Counted from the stretch's first letter, positions 33,984 to 43,978 are shown. The stretch: 64,000 nucleotides of DNA from ELB16-189 sp044229915 (GCA_044229915.1 JBGASB010000001.1:1-64000); one strand, 5' to 3'. Program-made: numbers and translations. Notes: generated from the sequence alone by a model not told the origin.

Positions 33984-34157
33984 ATGCTTTCACTATTCAG
34001 ATCAGATCCTATGAAAAAACTGCAGGCTAAACAGGTAAATCTACTCGAAGAAGCCATGCAAATACAAAGGTCCGGAGACCTTAGGTTGTATGCGGAAAAA
34101 ATGGTGATCATCGACCAACTCGAAAAAGAAATTGAAGCGCTACAATCAAAAAAATAG
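33984..34157 (+). CDS. DUF6435-like small protein
   Basis: 57 residues, too short for many gene callers. It begins MLSLFRSDPMKKLQAKQ and continues LLEEAMQIQRSGDLRLYAEK, a pattern I recognise from the DUF6435 family of small helical proteins (FKSDP start, EEAMxAQRxGD). An ATG at 34011 would shorten it by nine residues, but the SDPMKKL start argues for 33984. It overlaps the photolyase frame by 26 bases, because that gene starts at a TTG inside it. Function unknown; the overlap suggests coupled translation. Confidence 0.7.
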   Translation: MLSLFRSDPMKKLQAKQVNLLEEAMQIQRSGDLRLYAEKMVIIDQLEKEIEALQSKK

Positions 34158-35466
34158 TCCGCTCATTGAACCGTCTACCACCATCTTCTGGTTCAGGAGA
34201 GACCTTCGCTTGCAAGATAATGCGGGACTTTACCATGCACTGAAAGAAAATAATGAGGTAGTTCCTATTTTCATTTTCGACACGACCATTCTTGATACCC
34301 TTGAAGACAAAGCCGACCGAAGGGTAGAGTTCATTCATAATTCACTTACGGTAATACAGCAGCAACTGGAAGAAGTAGGAAGTTCGTTGCTTGTGTTTCA
34401 TGGGAATCCGATTGACATCTTCCGGTCTCTAAAACCCAAAGCGGTTTACACCAATCACGATTATGAACCATATGCACGTAAACGCGATGAAGAAGTAAAA
34501 AATATCCTTTCAAAGTCCGGTGCGGATTTCAAAACCTTCATGGACCAGGTGATCTTTGAAAAAGATGAAGTAACTAAGGACGATAATAAGCCCTATACGA
34601 TCTTTACACCCTACAGTCGCAAGTGGAAATCACTAGTCACGCCAGCTCATCTTAAAAGCTACCCTACCGAAAGTCATTTTGGGTCATTCAAAAAAATTAA
34701 AGCAATACCCCTGCCTTCTCTGGATGATATTGGGTTCCTAGCAACCGGAGCACCGTTTCCGGAACGCGTGATTAAACAGTCCATCGTAGAGAAATACGAT
34801 CAGCAAAGAAATTTTCCGGCCATTGAAGGAACAACAAAGCTGAGTGTGCACTTGCGCTTTGGAACGGTGAGCATTCGCAAACTGGCCCAACTCGCACAGA
34901 AAAAAAATGAAGTATGGTTGAATGAATTGATCTGGCGGGATTTCTACCACATGATCCTCTGGCATTTCCCACAAGTAGAAAAACATGCGTTCAAACCCGC
35001 GTACGATCACATTCATTGGCGAAACAATGAAAATGAATTCAAAGCCTGGTGCGAAGGCAAAACCGGCTATCCCATTGTAGATGCAGGAATACGCGAACTC
35101 AATAACACAGGCTTCATGCATAACCGCGTGCGCATGATTGTGGCTAGTTTTCTAACTAAACACTTGCTTATCGATTGGCGTTGGGGCGAAGCATACTTCG
35201 CAAAAAAATTATTAGATTTTGATTTAGCTGCTAATAATGGAGGTTGGCAATGGGCAGCCAGTTCGGGTTGTGATGCCGCTCCTTACTTCCGTGTCTTTAA
35301 TCCTGATTTACAAACCGAAAAGTTCGATCCTAAATTAACCTACATTAAGAAATGGGTGCCTGAGTTAGGAACCAAAGAGTATCCTAAACCGATCGTGGAT
35401 CATAAGTTTGCTAGAGAAAGGGTCTTGAAGGTGTATAAAGAAGCATTGAATGGTAATGAGTTATAG
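34132..35466 (+). CDS. phrB: Deoxyribodipyrimidine photo-lyase (CPD class I)
   Basis: 444 residues. Photolyase alpha/beta N-terminal domain (TIFWFRRDLRLQDNAGLYHAL) and C-terminal FAD-binding helical domain with WLNELIWRDFYHMILWHFP, GYPIVDAGIRELNNTGFMHNR and WQWAASSGCDAAPYFRVFNP. It repairs UV-induced cyclobutane dimers using blue light. There is no in-frame ATG upstream of the FWFRRD motif before a stop at 34105; TTG 34132 is the only credible common start, inside the 57-codon gene. It is part of the light-response island. Confidence 0.93.
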   Translation: MKRYNQKNSPLIEPSTTIFWFRRDLRLQDNAGLYHALKENNEVVPIFIFDTTILDTLEDKADRRVEFIHNSLTVIQQQLEEVGSSLLVFHGNPIDIFRSLKPKAVYTNHDYEPYARKRDEEVKNILSKSGADFKTFMDQVIFEKDEVTKDDNKPYTIFTPYSRKWKSLVTPAHLKSYPTESHFGSFKKIKAIPLPSLDDIGFLATGAPFPERVIKQSIVEKYDQQRNFPAIEGTTKLSVHLRFGTVSIRKLAQLAQKKNEVWLNELIWRDFYHMILWHFPQVEKHAFKPAYDHIHWRNNENEFKAWCEGKTGYPIVDAGIRELNNTGFMHNRVRMIVASFLTKHLLIDWRWGEAYFAKKLLDFDLAANNGGWQWAASSGCDAAPYFRVFNPDLQTEKFDPKLTYIKKWVPELGTKEYPKPIVDHKFARERVLKVYKEALNGNEL

Positions 35467-35501
35467 GTTGCAAGACCTTAGTAGTAAGACTGAAAAACCA
35501 A

Positions 35502-36950
35502 ATGAAAATTCTCCTCACGGGCTCCACCGGATACATTGGCCGAAGACTGTTGCCAACATTACTAGCCAATGGTCATGAAGTAATCTGCCTGGTGCGCGAT
35601 CAGCGCAGGTTTGATTGGGAAGATTTTTCAAAGGAAGAGTTGACGAGAATTTCGGTAGTGGAAGGAGATCTTGCTAAGGCATCCTCACTGGAAGCGGCTC
35701 CGTCAGATTTTGACGTGGCCTACTACCTGGTGCATTCCATGAGTTCTTCTTATGAAGATTTTACCCGTGTTGAATCCGATTCGGCAAACAACTTTGTAGA
35801 CCTTGTCAATCGCAGTAAGGCAAAACAAATCATCTATCTGAGTGGAATTGTTAATGATGCCGGTCTATCGAGTCATCTGCGCTCGCGAAAAAATGTTGAA
35901 GATATTTTAAAGACCTCCAAAGTTCCTGCTACGGTGTTGCGAGCTGCGATCATCATAGGATCCGGTAGTGCATCCTTTGAAATCATTCGCGATCTTGTCG
36001 AGAAACTTCCAGTGATGGTTGCTCCACGCTGGTTGAAAACACGCTGTCAGCCCATTGGCATCCGTAATGTGATTGACTACCTGCAAGGCGTGATACTAAA
36101 ACCAGAAGCATTTAACCAATCTTTTGATATCGGGGGTGCAGACGTTCTTACATACAAAGAAATGTTACTGGGCTATGCGAAAGTCAGAAAGCTAAAACGG
36201 TTGATCATCACTGTACCCGTGCTTTCGCCCAAGCTCTCATCACTGTGGTTGTATTTTGTTACGTCCACTTCCTATTCACTGGCACACACGTTGGTTGCGA
36301 GTATGAAAAATGAAGTCATCTGCCATGACACGAGCATTCAAAAAGTAGTCCCGATAAAGATTTTGCATTATCAGGAAGCACTGGAATTAGATTTTGAAAA
36401 GATCAGTCAGAAAAATATCATCTCGAGTTGGAAAGACGCTATTTCACAAGATACAATGCGTATTAATTTTCTGGATAACATGATGGTACCGCAACATGGC
36501 GTGTTAACTGACAAACGTGTGGTGGAGTTTGATAGAAACAAATCGGAAGTAATTGAAAACCTTTGGCGCATTGGGGGCGAACAAGGCTGGTATTTTGGAA
36601 ACTGGATGTGGCGTATTCGCGGGGTAATGGATAAAATGGTTGGCGGTGTAGGCTTAAGAAGAGGGCGCAGAAGCGAGATTGATTTGAAATCAGGCGATGC
36701 ACTTGATTTTTGGAGAGTGCAGGTAGCTGATAAGAAGACCGGGCGTCTACTACTATACGCTGAAATGAAACTGCCGGGAGAAGCATGGCTGGAATTCCGT
36801 ATAAAAGAAAGTAATGGAAAGAAGTTCCTAACGCAGACTGCTACATTTCAACCGCTTGGTCTGTGGGGAAGGGTTTACTGGTATCTGGTCTTGCCTTTTC
36901 ACGGATTGATTTTTCCCAAGATGGCAAAAGGAATTGTGAGCGCTAAATAA
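35502..36950 (+). CDS. SDR-family NAD(P)-binding protein with C-terminal DUF2867
   Basis: 482 residues. The N-terminal Rossmann domain starts MKILLTGSTGYIGRRLLP and carries YLVHSMSSSYEDF and YLSGIVND, matching extended-SDR/NmrA-like proteins. The C-terminal third (from about residue 320) matches DUF2867, including GWYFGNWMWRIRGVMDK and ends in LPFHGLIFPKM. This fusion is often found in photolyase/carotenoid islands. Its substrate is unknown; a pigment or lipid precursor is an inference from context. It converges with a small lipoprotein gene with a 5-base gap. Confidence 0.85.
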   Translation: MKILLTGSTGYIGRRLLPTLLANGHEVICLVRDQRRFDWEDFSKEELTRISVVEGDLAKASSLEAAPSDFDVAYYLVHSMSSSYEDFTRVESDSANNFVDLVNRSKAKQIIYLSGIVNDAGLSSHLRSRKNVEDILKTSKVPATVLRAAIIIGSGSASFEIIRDLVEKLPVMVAPRWLKTRCQPIGIRNVIDYLQGVILKPEAFNQSFDIGGADVLTYKEMLLGYAKVRKLKRLIITVPVLSPKLSSLWLYFVTSTSYSLAHTLVASMKNEVICHDTSIQKVVPIKILHYQEALELDFEKISQKNIISSWKDAISQDTMRINFLDNMMVPQHGVLTDKRVVEFDRNKSEVIENLWRIGGEQGWYFGNWMWRIRGVMDKMVGGVGLRRGRRSEIDLKSGDALDFWRVQVADKKTGRLLLYAEMKLPGEAWLEFRIKESNGKKFLTQTATFQPLGLWGRVYWYLVLPFHGLIFPKMAKGIVSAK

Positions 36951-36955
36951 TCCGA

Positions 36956-37399
36956 TTAATCCCACACAAACTTCCAGGTACCATCAGATTGACGTTTCCA
37001 TACGGTATGAAAAATACCTTCGCTGGATGTTGAGTTCCCTAATGAATCAGTTGATGTGTAAACATACTTTCCATAGGTGTAACCCAAATCACCAGACGAA
37101 GAAACATCCACGAAATCAGGAGCCCAGGTGAGTGACGTATTTTCGGAAGAAAATCTTTTATCGTAACTGATCTTTATCGCTTCCTTGCCTCTTATGAGTA
37201 CATTGTTGCGCAATAGGACTGCATCATCAGCAGCAAAGGTGATGAAGGCCTTTGGTACGCCATCCATTTTAGCCATGGCAGCAAAAGCTTGCTCCGTGTC
37301 AATAATTTCTTTCTTCCAGGTTGCGATATTACCCTTCTCCTGAGTACAGGATGGAAGAATTAAAAGCAACACCAAGATTGTAAATATTGATCGTTTCAT
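36956..37399 (-). CDS. SnoaL-like/DUF4440 lipoprotein
   Basis: 147 residues from ATG 37399. The signal peptide ends at a lipobox ILPSC. The mature domain has the cone-shaped NTF2-like pattern: KKEIIDTEQAFAAMAKMDG, AFITFAADDAVLLRNN and the FHTVWKRQSDGTWKFVWD end. Such domains bind small molecules or act as simple enzymes; the function is unknown. It lies 32 bases downstream of the cytochrome operon and may be its last gene. Confidence 0.75.
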   Translation of the reverse strand: MKRSIFTILVLLLILPSCTQEKGNIATWKKEIIDTEQAFAAMAKMDGVPKAFITFAADDAVLLRNNVLIRGKEAIKISYDKRFSSENTSLTWAPDFVDVSSSGDLGYTYGKYVYTSTDSLGNSTSSEGIFHTVWKRQSDGTWKFVWD

Positions 37400-37431
37400 A
37401 GTGTAATGTAGTAAAGACGTGTCTCTTTTAA

Positions 37432-39579
37432 TCAATAGAAAAACACTTCGTCCACAAAGAACCAACCCTTTTGTCCTTTGCCCCCATGCCAGAGCGGAAG
37501 TTTACTGACCGGCTTGGCTACAATTTTATAATATGGGTGAGTGGATCGATCAAATGAAATTCCGATCGCCTCCATACTTTGCGGACGATAGTCTGTCGGC
37601 TGTGTAATCTTTATTGCTTTAATCAACTTGATTTCATTTGCGTTCTTTCCGCCCCACACTTCCAAATCCGTAGGTGGAAATATGTAGCCACCCAAATTAT
37701 CGGCATAGCTTAACACAATTTTACTGACTGATGGGGGCTGGCTCCCAAAATCAAATCCGGCTTCGAAAGCATTCTCGCGAAATCCAAGCCAGGAGGGTTC
37801 TTTGAGTATATCTGTAAACCCTTTCCGTCCATCCGTTAAACTGCTGGCACCTTCTCCCGGATATTGCTTATCCGCAGGTTTCAACAGTGTGACCTGTTCT
37901 GGCTTAAATCCTTCAACATAGCAAGTGACTTCCAACTGGTCGCTGCAATACCAGCCATCCTTGCAAGCCAATGCCTTTAACTTCACGGTTTCATTTACCG
38001 GAATAGGTTTATCATATAAAGTGCTTGAAATACTATCCGGCTTACTTTCATCTAAGGAATACCGAACGATTACCCCCGGCATAGTATGCTTTAATTGAAG
38101 AGGTTCTCCTTTCTTAAGGATGCCTTCGTTTACCAATATCGGCTTGCTTAATGCCAGCAAGCTGGGATCATTAAACAATGTGTGAATGAACTTTATTTTT
38201 GGAAATAATTTCTCTAATTCTACTTTCTCGGTTTCACTGATCAGAGTATTCCAAATAAAAACTTCGCTCAAGGCTGGAAGTGTTAGAATGGCCGCTAAGG
38301 CATCTTTTGTAACAGAAGTGCCTGACAAAGAAATAGACTCAAGAATGGTTAAGGACTTCAAACTAGTCAACCCCTCTCCTTTGATAGTCGTGAAGTTGAG
38401 ATTAAGCTTTTCAAGATTTTTAAATCCGCCAATGATACTTAAGTCTGCATCCGTTACCGGCATCTTCGAAAGATTAAGAACAACCAGTTGATCTTTTATT
38501 TCTCTCAACTCCTGTAACGAACTCACTTGAAAAGACTCTTTCACGAAAAAATCGGCTTGAAGAGCCGGACTATTCTGAAATAATGGAAATACTGTTCTGA
38601 ATGGTGTGTTCATTTTATTGATCACTTCTTCAGAAGCTGCTTTGAATGGGTATTGTTTAATTTCTTCCGCCTTAATATCTCTCTTTATCGCAGAAGTTGC
38701 CAACACTTTCAACGTATCGCCATCAACGAATTCATCTATCCTCTTTTCAAAATCAGCTCCCGACTTAATCCAGGCTTCCAGTAGCGAGACTTCAAAAGCA
38801 GTTAATTGAGGTTTCCCATCTGGAGGCATATGATCATCATGTTCTAAAGGCAAATGAATATTCTGAATCATTCTGCTGGAGTCAGGATTTCCTTCCATCC
38901 AGGGCTTACCGTGCTCACCTCCAGCTTTAAACTTTGCAACCGAAGTCATAATTAATTTACCCTTAGCTTTGGATTCATTATGACATGAAAAACATTTCTT
39001 TTCCAGGAGCGGCATTACAGCCACCTGATAAAGTGAAGCTTTATCAATCGTGAGGGTTTGTTCGGTAGCAATAGGCGCAAGTACAAAATTTTCGCCATGG
39101 GTTAAGACCGATCCCGTATGGCCTGCAAACACCAAGGCCAATAAAGTAAATACAACTGAACCGTAAAAAACAATTTCCCCCTTTTTTACACTTTTATACC
39201 ACACCAATAGGAAAAAGGTGAACATACTAAGTACAACTCCACTGATTTTATGTTGACGCATAGAGTCAGTACCATAGTCACCGTTTATTGAGAGAAAAAA
39301 CCCAAACAATGCAGTTACTGAGGCGGATAAAGCAGCGAGTAACAAACAAATAAGCACGATCTTCCTGAATTGCCGTCTGCGAAATGTATTCCGTAGCATC
39401 ATGAATACAAACAAGAGAATCAGAATACCGATCGGCACATGCAGCACCATGGGGTGCAGCCTTCCCGCCACCTGAAGCCAACCCGGCAATTCAATTCTTT
39501 CTTCGAAGAACAAAAGAAACACCAGCAAAACTTGAAAGAAGAAAATCAGGTTAATGAAAATGCGGGCAGTTCTCTGCAT
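37432..39579 (-). CDS. Membrane-bound c-type cytochrome protein (PSCyt1-like)
   Basis: 715 residues. Four to five hydrophobic segments (residues 5-165) precede a planctomycete-type cytochrome c site CFSCH (residues 196-200) with LEHDDHMPPDGKPQL, the distal Met segment. After that come leucine-rich-like repeats (NLEKLNLNFTTIKGEGL, LTSLKSLTILESISLSG), a chitobiase C-terminal-like region (VRYSLDESKPDS) and a sheet-rich end. This is the third gene of an operon-like PSD1-DUF1501-cytochrome set. The electron donor or substrate cannot be named. Confidence 0.8.
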   Translation of the reverse strand: MQRTARIFINLIFFFQVLLVFLLFFEERIELPGWLQVAGRLHPMVLHVPIGILILLFVFMMLRNTFRRRQFRKIVLICLLLAALSASVTALFGFFLSINGDYGTDSMRQHKISGVVLSMFTFFLLVWYKSVKKGEIVFYGSVVFTLLALVFAGHTGSVLTHGENFVLAPIATEQTLTIDKASLYQVAVMPLLEKKCFSCHNESKAKGKLIMTSVAKFKAGGEHGKPWMEGNPDSSRMIQNIHLPLEHDDHMPPDGKPQLTAFEVSLLEAWIKSGADFEKRIDEFVDGDTLKVLATSAIKRDIKAEEIKQYPFKAASEEVINKMNTPFRTVFPLFQNSPALQADFFVKESFQVSSLQELREIKDQLVVLNLSKMPVTDADLSIIGGFKNLEKLNLNFTTIKGEGLTSLKSLTILESISLSGTSVTKDALAAILTLPALSEVFIWNTLISETEKVELEKLFPKIKFIHTLFNDPSLLALSKPILVNEGILKKGEPLQLKHTMPGVIVRYSLDESKPDSISSTLYDKPIPVNETVKLKALACKDGWYCSDQLEVTCYVEGFKPEQVTLLKPADKQYPGEGASSLTDGRKGFTDILKEPSWLGFRENAFEAGFDFGSQPPSVSKIVLSYADNLGGYIFPPTDLEVWGGKNANEIKLIKAIKITQPTDYRPQSMEAIGISFDRSTHPYYKIVAKPVSKLPLWHGGKGQKGWFFVDEVFFY

Positions 39580-39589
39580 GAATAAAATG

Positions 39590-41038
39590 TTAGGCTAAAA
39601 TCCCCTCTACTACTTTGCCAGCCACATCGGTAAGCCGGTATCTCCTGCCCAGGTGTTTATAGGTTAATTGCTCATGATTAAGACCCATCAAATGAAGTAT
39701 GGTTGCATGAAAATCATTTACGTGTACCGGATCGCGAATAATATTATACCCAAATTCATCTGATTCCCCATAAACAATTCCAGGCTTTATGCCTCCTCCA
39801 GCCATCCAGATCGTATAGCAACGCGGGTGGTGATCGCGGCCATAATTATCCTTCGACAAATTTCCCTGACAATAATTTGTACGACCAAATTCGCCACCCC
39901 AAATAACCAGTGTTTCATCAAGTAATCCGCGCTGCTTTAAATCCATAATCAACGCGGCTGTTGCCCGATCAACATCTTGTGCTTGTAGCGGCATTTCACC
40001 TACCATATTGCCATGCTGATCCCAGCCCTGGTGATATAACTGTACAAAGCGAACTCCGGCTTCCGAAAGTTTGCGTGCCAGTAAGCAATTCGCTGCATAG
40101 GTTCCGGGCACAAGACAATCAGCACCGTACATTTTAACAATACTATCAGGCTCTTTGGTAAGATCCGTTAACTCTGGTACGGCAGTTTGCATGCGGTAAG
40201 CCATCTCATACTGCTGCACGCGTGTTTGTATTTCCGGGTCGCCAAACTCCTGATAGTTTAGATCATTTAACTGAGCAAGGTTATCGAGCATCCTTCTGCG
40301 GTCATCACGATCGCGGCCTTCCGGGTCCTTCAGGTACAAGACCCGTTCTTCAGAACTACTAAACTGCACGCCCTGATGTACGCTATCAAGAAAACCATTT
40401 GTCCAAAGCTTTGAATAAACTCCTTGCCCGTTCCCACGACCGCGAGACAACAATACACAATAAGCAGGAAGGTTCTTATTCTCACTTCCCAATCCATAAC
40501 TCAACCATGCGCCCATACTTGGACGGTTTCCCTGCTGGGCTCCGGTTTGCATAAAGGTAAGTGCAGGATCATGATTGATGGCCTCCGTGTGCATCGATTT
40601 AACGATACACAAGTCATCTACCACTTTTGCTATGTTCGGGAAAATCTCACTTACCCAGGCACCTGACTTACCAAATTGATTAAACTTAAAATGTGATCCC
40701 ACCAATGGAAATTTTGCTTGCCCTGAAGTCATTCCAGTTAATCGCTGACCCATGCGGATAGATGCAGGCAACTCCTCACCGGCCATTTTATTTAGCATGG
40801 GCTTATAATCAAAACTCTCCAATTGCGAGGGCGCACCATTTTGAAAAAGGTAAATAACCCGTTTTGCCTTGGGTGCGAAATGTGGAAGTCCTAAAGCTTG
40901 AGTTGAACCTTCAGATTTTGAAAACAAATCAGGTATTAGCAAGGAGCCCAACGCCACAGAGCCCAACCCCAAACTCACCTTTCCTAAAAAGTGTCTGCGT
41001 GTTAAATGTAACCTGTGATCAATAAAGTCTTTACTCAT
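39590..41038 (-). CDS. DUF1501 family protein with Tat signal
   Basis: 482 residues. It has a Tat-type signal (TRRHFLGKVSLGLGSVALG), then the alkaline-phosphatase-fold DUF1501 domain: APKAKRVIYLFQNGAPSQ, NHDPALTFMQTG, VIWGGEFGRT and GRDHHPRCYT. DUF1501 genes are almost always paired with PSD1/DUF1549-1553 cytochrome genes, as here (21 bases apart). Their biochemical role is unproven, although they are common in polysaccharide-degrading Planctomycetes. Confidence 0.88.
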   Translation of the reverse strand: MSKDFIDHRLHLTRRHFLGKVSLGLGSVALGSLLIPDLFSKSEGSTQALGLPHFAPKAKRVIYLFQNGAPSQLESFDYKPMLNKMAGEELPASIRMGQRLTGMTSGQAKFPLVGSHFKFNQFGKSGAWVSEIFPNIAKVVDDLCIVKSMHTEAINHDPALTFMQTGAQQGNRPSMGAWLSYGLGSENKNLPAYCVLLSRGRGNGQGVYSKLWTNGFLDSVHQGVQFSSSEERVLYLKDPEGRDRDDRRRMLDNLAQLNDLNYQEFGDPEIQTRVQQYEMAYRMQTAVPELTDLTKEPDSIVKMYGADCLVPGTYAANCLLARKLSEAGVRFVQLYHQGWDQHGNMVGEMPLQAQDVDRATAALIMDLKQRGLLDETLVIWGGEFGRTNYCQGNLSKDNYGRDHHPRCYTIWMAGGGIKPGIVYGESDEFGYNIIRDPVHVNDFHATILHLMGLNHEQLTYKHLGRRYRLTDVAGKVVEGILA

Positions 41039-41059
41039 ACCCGATTCAATATTACATTT

Positions 41060-43372
41060 TTATGTTTTGGTGATTGCTTCATCGAGGTTATAAATTGTTT
41101 GCACCACCTGCATTAAAGCTGCCAGGGAAACCACATCCGTAACTTTTTCATGTTGATACTCTCCTGCGTCAACAAATTTCCTTGCTTTGCCAGGCGATTG
41201 TGTGAACCCGGCTTTTTCCTGTTCAAAATATTGGAGCAGCATTGTAAGTTCCGCCTGCTTGGGCTGTCTGCATACAATTGTCTGAAATGCTTTCTTCACT
41301 TTTTCTTCTGCGGATGATTGTTCCAGCATCAAACGCTCCGCAAAAACCCGTGCCGCCTCCAGCATTAAGGGTTCATTCAACAGCACCAAAGCCTGTAGGG
41401 GGGTGTTGGTTCGCATGCGATTTACTTCACACTGATCGCGGTTACTTCCATCAAATACAAGCATGCCCGGAGGGGGAACAGTACGTTTAATAAATGAGTA
41501 CAAACCCCTGCGATATAACTTATCGCCATGGTCCTGCACATATCTGGCTAACACCCCGCGGCCAGAAGTAGAGGACTCCCAAATTCCTTTTGGCTGATAC
41601 ACCTTTACGCTAGGGCCTCCAATTTCTTTAACCAATAATCCACTGGTTGCTAACGCAAGATCCCTAACTCCTTCAGCTGTTAACCGGGTACGTGGTCCGC
41701 GTGCCAGCAAAATATTATCTGGATCTATTGCTAGCTTCTCCTTGCTCATAGCAGAGGATTGTTTGTATGTTGATGAAGTCACAATCTGCTTAATCAAGCG
41801 TTTTACATCCCAACCATGTTCCCTGAAATCTACGGCAAGCCAGTCAAGCAATTCAGGATGCGATGGCATCTCGCCCTGCATACCAAAGTCACCACTGGTT
41901 TTCACCAATCCTCTTCCGAAAAATTCCTGCCACATGCGATTCACAAATACGCGGGCTGTTAAAGGATTCTTCTTATCGAACAACCACTTTGTGAGCCCTA
42001 ACCGATTATTTCCATATCGATTAGAGTCATAAGGCAAAATATCAGGGGGTAATCCAATGTCCACAACTTCCCCGTGTGCATCATAAGCCCCGCGTGTAAG
42101 TACGTAGGTGGGTCGTTTCCAGGTAGTATCTTTCATCACCATCACCTCCACGGGAGTAGTGTCTCTTTTATTGATGAAGGTCAGAATACTTTGAACTTCC
42201 TCTGATGTGATTTTGATTTTTGGCGGATCGGCCAAGGAGGCTAATTGGATATCGCCTACTAAACCTTTCTCTGGGACCCGGTTAAAAAAGGCAAAAGTCC
42301 GGTAATAATCCTTCTGAGAAATTGGATCGTACTTATGATCATGGCAATGTGCGCACTCAAAGGTGAGCGCAAGAAAAGCTTTACCAAATGTATTGGTTCG
42401 ATCTGTCACATACTCAACCCGGTACTCTTCATCGATAATGCCACCTTCCTGAGTGATTTTATGATTGCGGTTAAAACCCGTAGCCAGAAGCTGCTCTTTA
42501 CTCGGATTAGGTAGCAGATCACCGGCTAGTTGCCAGGTTACGAACTGATCATACGGATAATTTTTATTGAAAGCGTGAATCACCCAATCGCGCCACGGCC
42601 ACATGGTGCGCAATCCATCATCCTGATAACCGTGTGAGTCTGCATAACGCGCCACATCCATCCAATACACTGCCATGCGTTCACCATAGTGTGGTTGCGA
42701 AAGCAATTGATCTACCATTTTTTCATAAGCATCTTCCGATTGATCGGCCATGAAACTGCTTTGCATTTCTATCGAAGGCGGTAAACCCGTAATATCCAGG
42801 CTTACTCTTTTTAACAATCGCTCCCGATCAGCTGGTTGATTAGGTGTTAACCCTGAGGCTTCAATCCGGGCTAAAATAAAATGATCGATTTCATTCGCAG
42901 GCCATTTTTCTTCATCCACTTCAGGAAGAGCTGTTTGAACCGGTGGAATAAATGCCCAATGGGGCTTATACTTTGCTCCTTGCTCAATCCATTTCCCAAT
43001 TATCTCAATTTCATTTTTTGTGAGCGACAAATTGGACTTAGGTGGTGGCATCTGAATTGATGTATCGGATGATGATATCCGTAAAAAAACCTCCGATTGA
43101 TCAGCATCGCCAGGAACAATAACATGAGCATTTGGATTATCTTTCAAGGCGGCTAATGCTCCTTCTCGAGTGTCAAGTCTCAGATTTGCTTTACGCTGAT
43201 TGGCATCCGGTCCATGACATTTAAAACACCGGTCTGATAAAATGGGTCGAATATGTATGTTATAGTCTACAGAATCGAGATTTAAGGCAATGGAGTTCCT
43301 TTTCTCACAGCCAGTTAAGAAAATACTGACAGCAAGAATACAAATCAAAATAAAGCCGAGCGCAAACCTCAT
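41060..43372 (-). CDS. PSD1 / DUF1549-DUF1553 cytochrome c protein, lipoprotein
   Basis: 770 residues. A lipobox FLTGC (Cys22) is followed by the heme site CFKCH (residues 49-53) and the MPPPKSNLSLT methionine segment. The rest is DUF1549 (PHWAFIPPVQ, YGERMAVYWMDVARYADSHGYQ) and DUF1553 (RVFVNRMWQEFFGRGLV, NTPLQALVLLNEP). It is the first gene of a minus-strand set followed by DUF1501. The set is typical of Planctomycetes and some Bacteroidota; the electron-transfer role is inferred from the heme motif. Confidence 0.9.
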   Translation of the reverse strand: MRFALGFILICILAVSIFLTGCEKRNSIALNLDSVDYNIHIRPILSDRCFKCHGPDANQRKANLRLDTREGALAALKDNPNAHVIVPGDADQSEVFLRISSSDTSIQMPPPKSNLSLTKNEIEIIGKWIEQGAKYKPHWAFIPPVQTALPEVDEEKWPANEIDHFILARIEASGLTPNQPADRERLLKRVSLDITGLPPSIEMQSSFMADQSEDAYEKMVDQLLSQPHYGERMAVYWMDVARYADSHGYQDDGLRTMWPWRDWVIHAFNKNYPYDQFVTWQLAGDLLPNPSKEQLLATGFNRNHKITQEGGIIDEEYRVEYVTDRTNTFGKAFLALTFECAHCHDHKYDPISQKDYYRTFAFFNRVPEKGLVGDIQLASLADPPKIKITSEEVQSILTFINKRDTTPVEVMVMKDTTWKRPTYVLTRGAYDAHGEVVDIGLPPDILPYDSNRYGNNRLGLTKWLFDKKNPLTARVFVNRMWQEFFGRGLVKTSGDFGMQGEMPSHPELLDWLAVDFREHGWDVKRLIKQIVTSSTYKQSSAMSKEKLAIDPDNILLARGPRTRLTAEGVRDLALATSGLLVKEIGGPSVKVYQPKGIWESSTSGRGVLARYVQDHGDKLYRRGLYSFIKRTVPPPGMLVFDGSNRDQCEVNRMRTNTPLQALVLLNEPLMLEAARVFAERLMLEQSSAEEKVKKAFQTIVCRQPKQAELTMLLQYFEQEKAGFTQSPGKARKFVDAGEYQHEKVTDVVSLAALMQVVQTIYNLDEAITKT

Positions 43373-43504
43373 AGAATAAGGATAGTTTCTAAAAATGAGG
43401 ATTTTAGATCACATTTGAAACTGTTTTTTGATGGCTGATTTCAACATCCAAAAATTATTGGCCTAGACTTAAACTCTTCCTACCATAGGATGTTTATATA
43501 ACGG

Positions 43505-43975
43505 ATGAAAATTTACAATCTCACGCGAAAACAATTTCTGCCAGTAAGCCTTAAGGAAGCCTGGGAATTTTTCTCAACTCCTAAAAACCTGTCCAAAATC
43601 ACTCCAGAACATATGGGATTTAAAATCCTCTACATTTCTGGTGGCGATAAGGCATATGCAGGCCAAATCATCCGTTACCATGTAAGCGTTTTACCTGGTA
43701 TCAAAGTGCATTGGGTAACGGAGATCAAACAAGTAAACGAACCCTACTACTTTATTGATGAACAAAGATTCGGACCGTATGCGCTTTGGCACCACCAGCA
43801 TCATTTTAAAGAAGTGCCAGGCGGTGTGGAAATGACCGATGAAGTAAATTATGCGATACCTTTGGGTGCCCTGGGCAGGCTGGCTCATATCATTTTTGTA
43901 GGCCGCGAAGTAAATCGTATTTTTGAACATCGCTTTAAGGTGCTGGAAGAATATTTTGCAGGAGGAAAGAACTAA
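43505..43975 (+). CDS. SRPBCC-family ligand-binding protein
   Basis: 156 residues of the START/Bet-v1-like fold. FLPVSLKEAWEFFSTPKNLSKITPEHMG and FEHRFKVLEEYF match cyclase/dehydrase-like SRPBCC proteins that bind hydrophobic ligands. Related genes are found next to carotenoid genes in Bacteroidota. It is three bases from crtZ. A function such as carrying carotenoid or isoprenoid is inferred from context only. Confidence 0.82.
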   Translation: MKIYNLTRKQFLPVSLKEAWEFFSTPKNLSKITPEHMGFKILYISGGDKAYAGQIIRYHVSVLPGIKVHWVTEIKQVNEPYYFIDEQRFGPYALWHHQHHFKEVPGGVEMTDEVNYAIPLGALGRLAHIIFVGREVNRIFEHRFKVLEEYFAGGKN

Positions 43976-43978
43976 ATT

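Noticed and set aside
30170..35501. Common ECF promoter (GTCTA-like) upstream of crtB, the small DUF6435 gene and SRPBCC
   Set aside because: GTCTA or GACTA fragments occur near each gene but spacing and a shared -35 element could not be established by eye.
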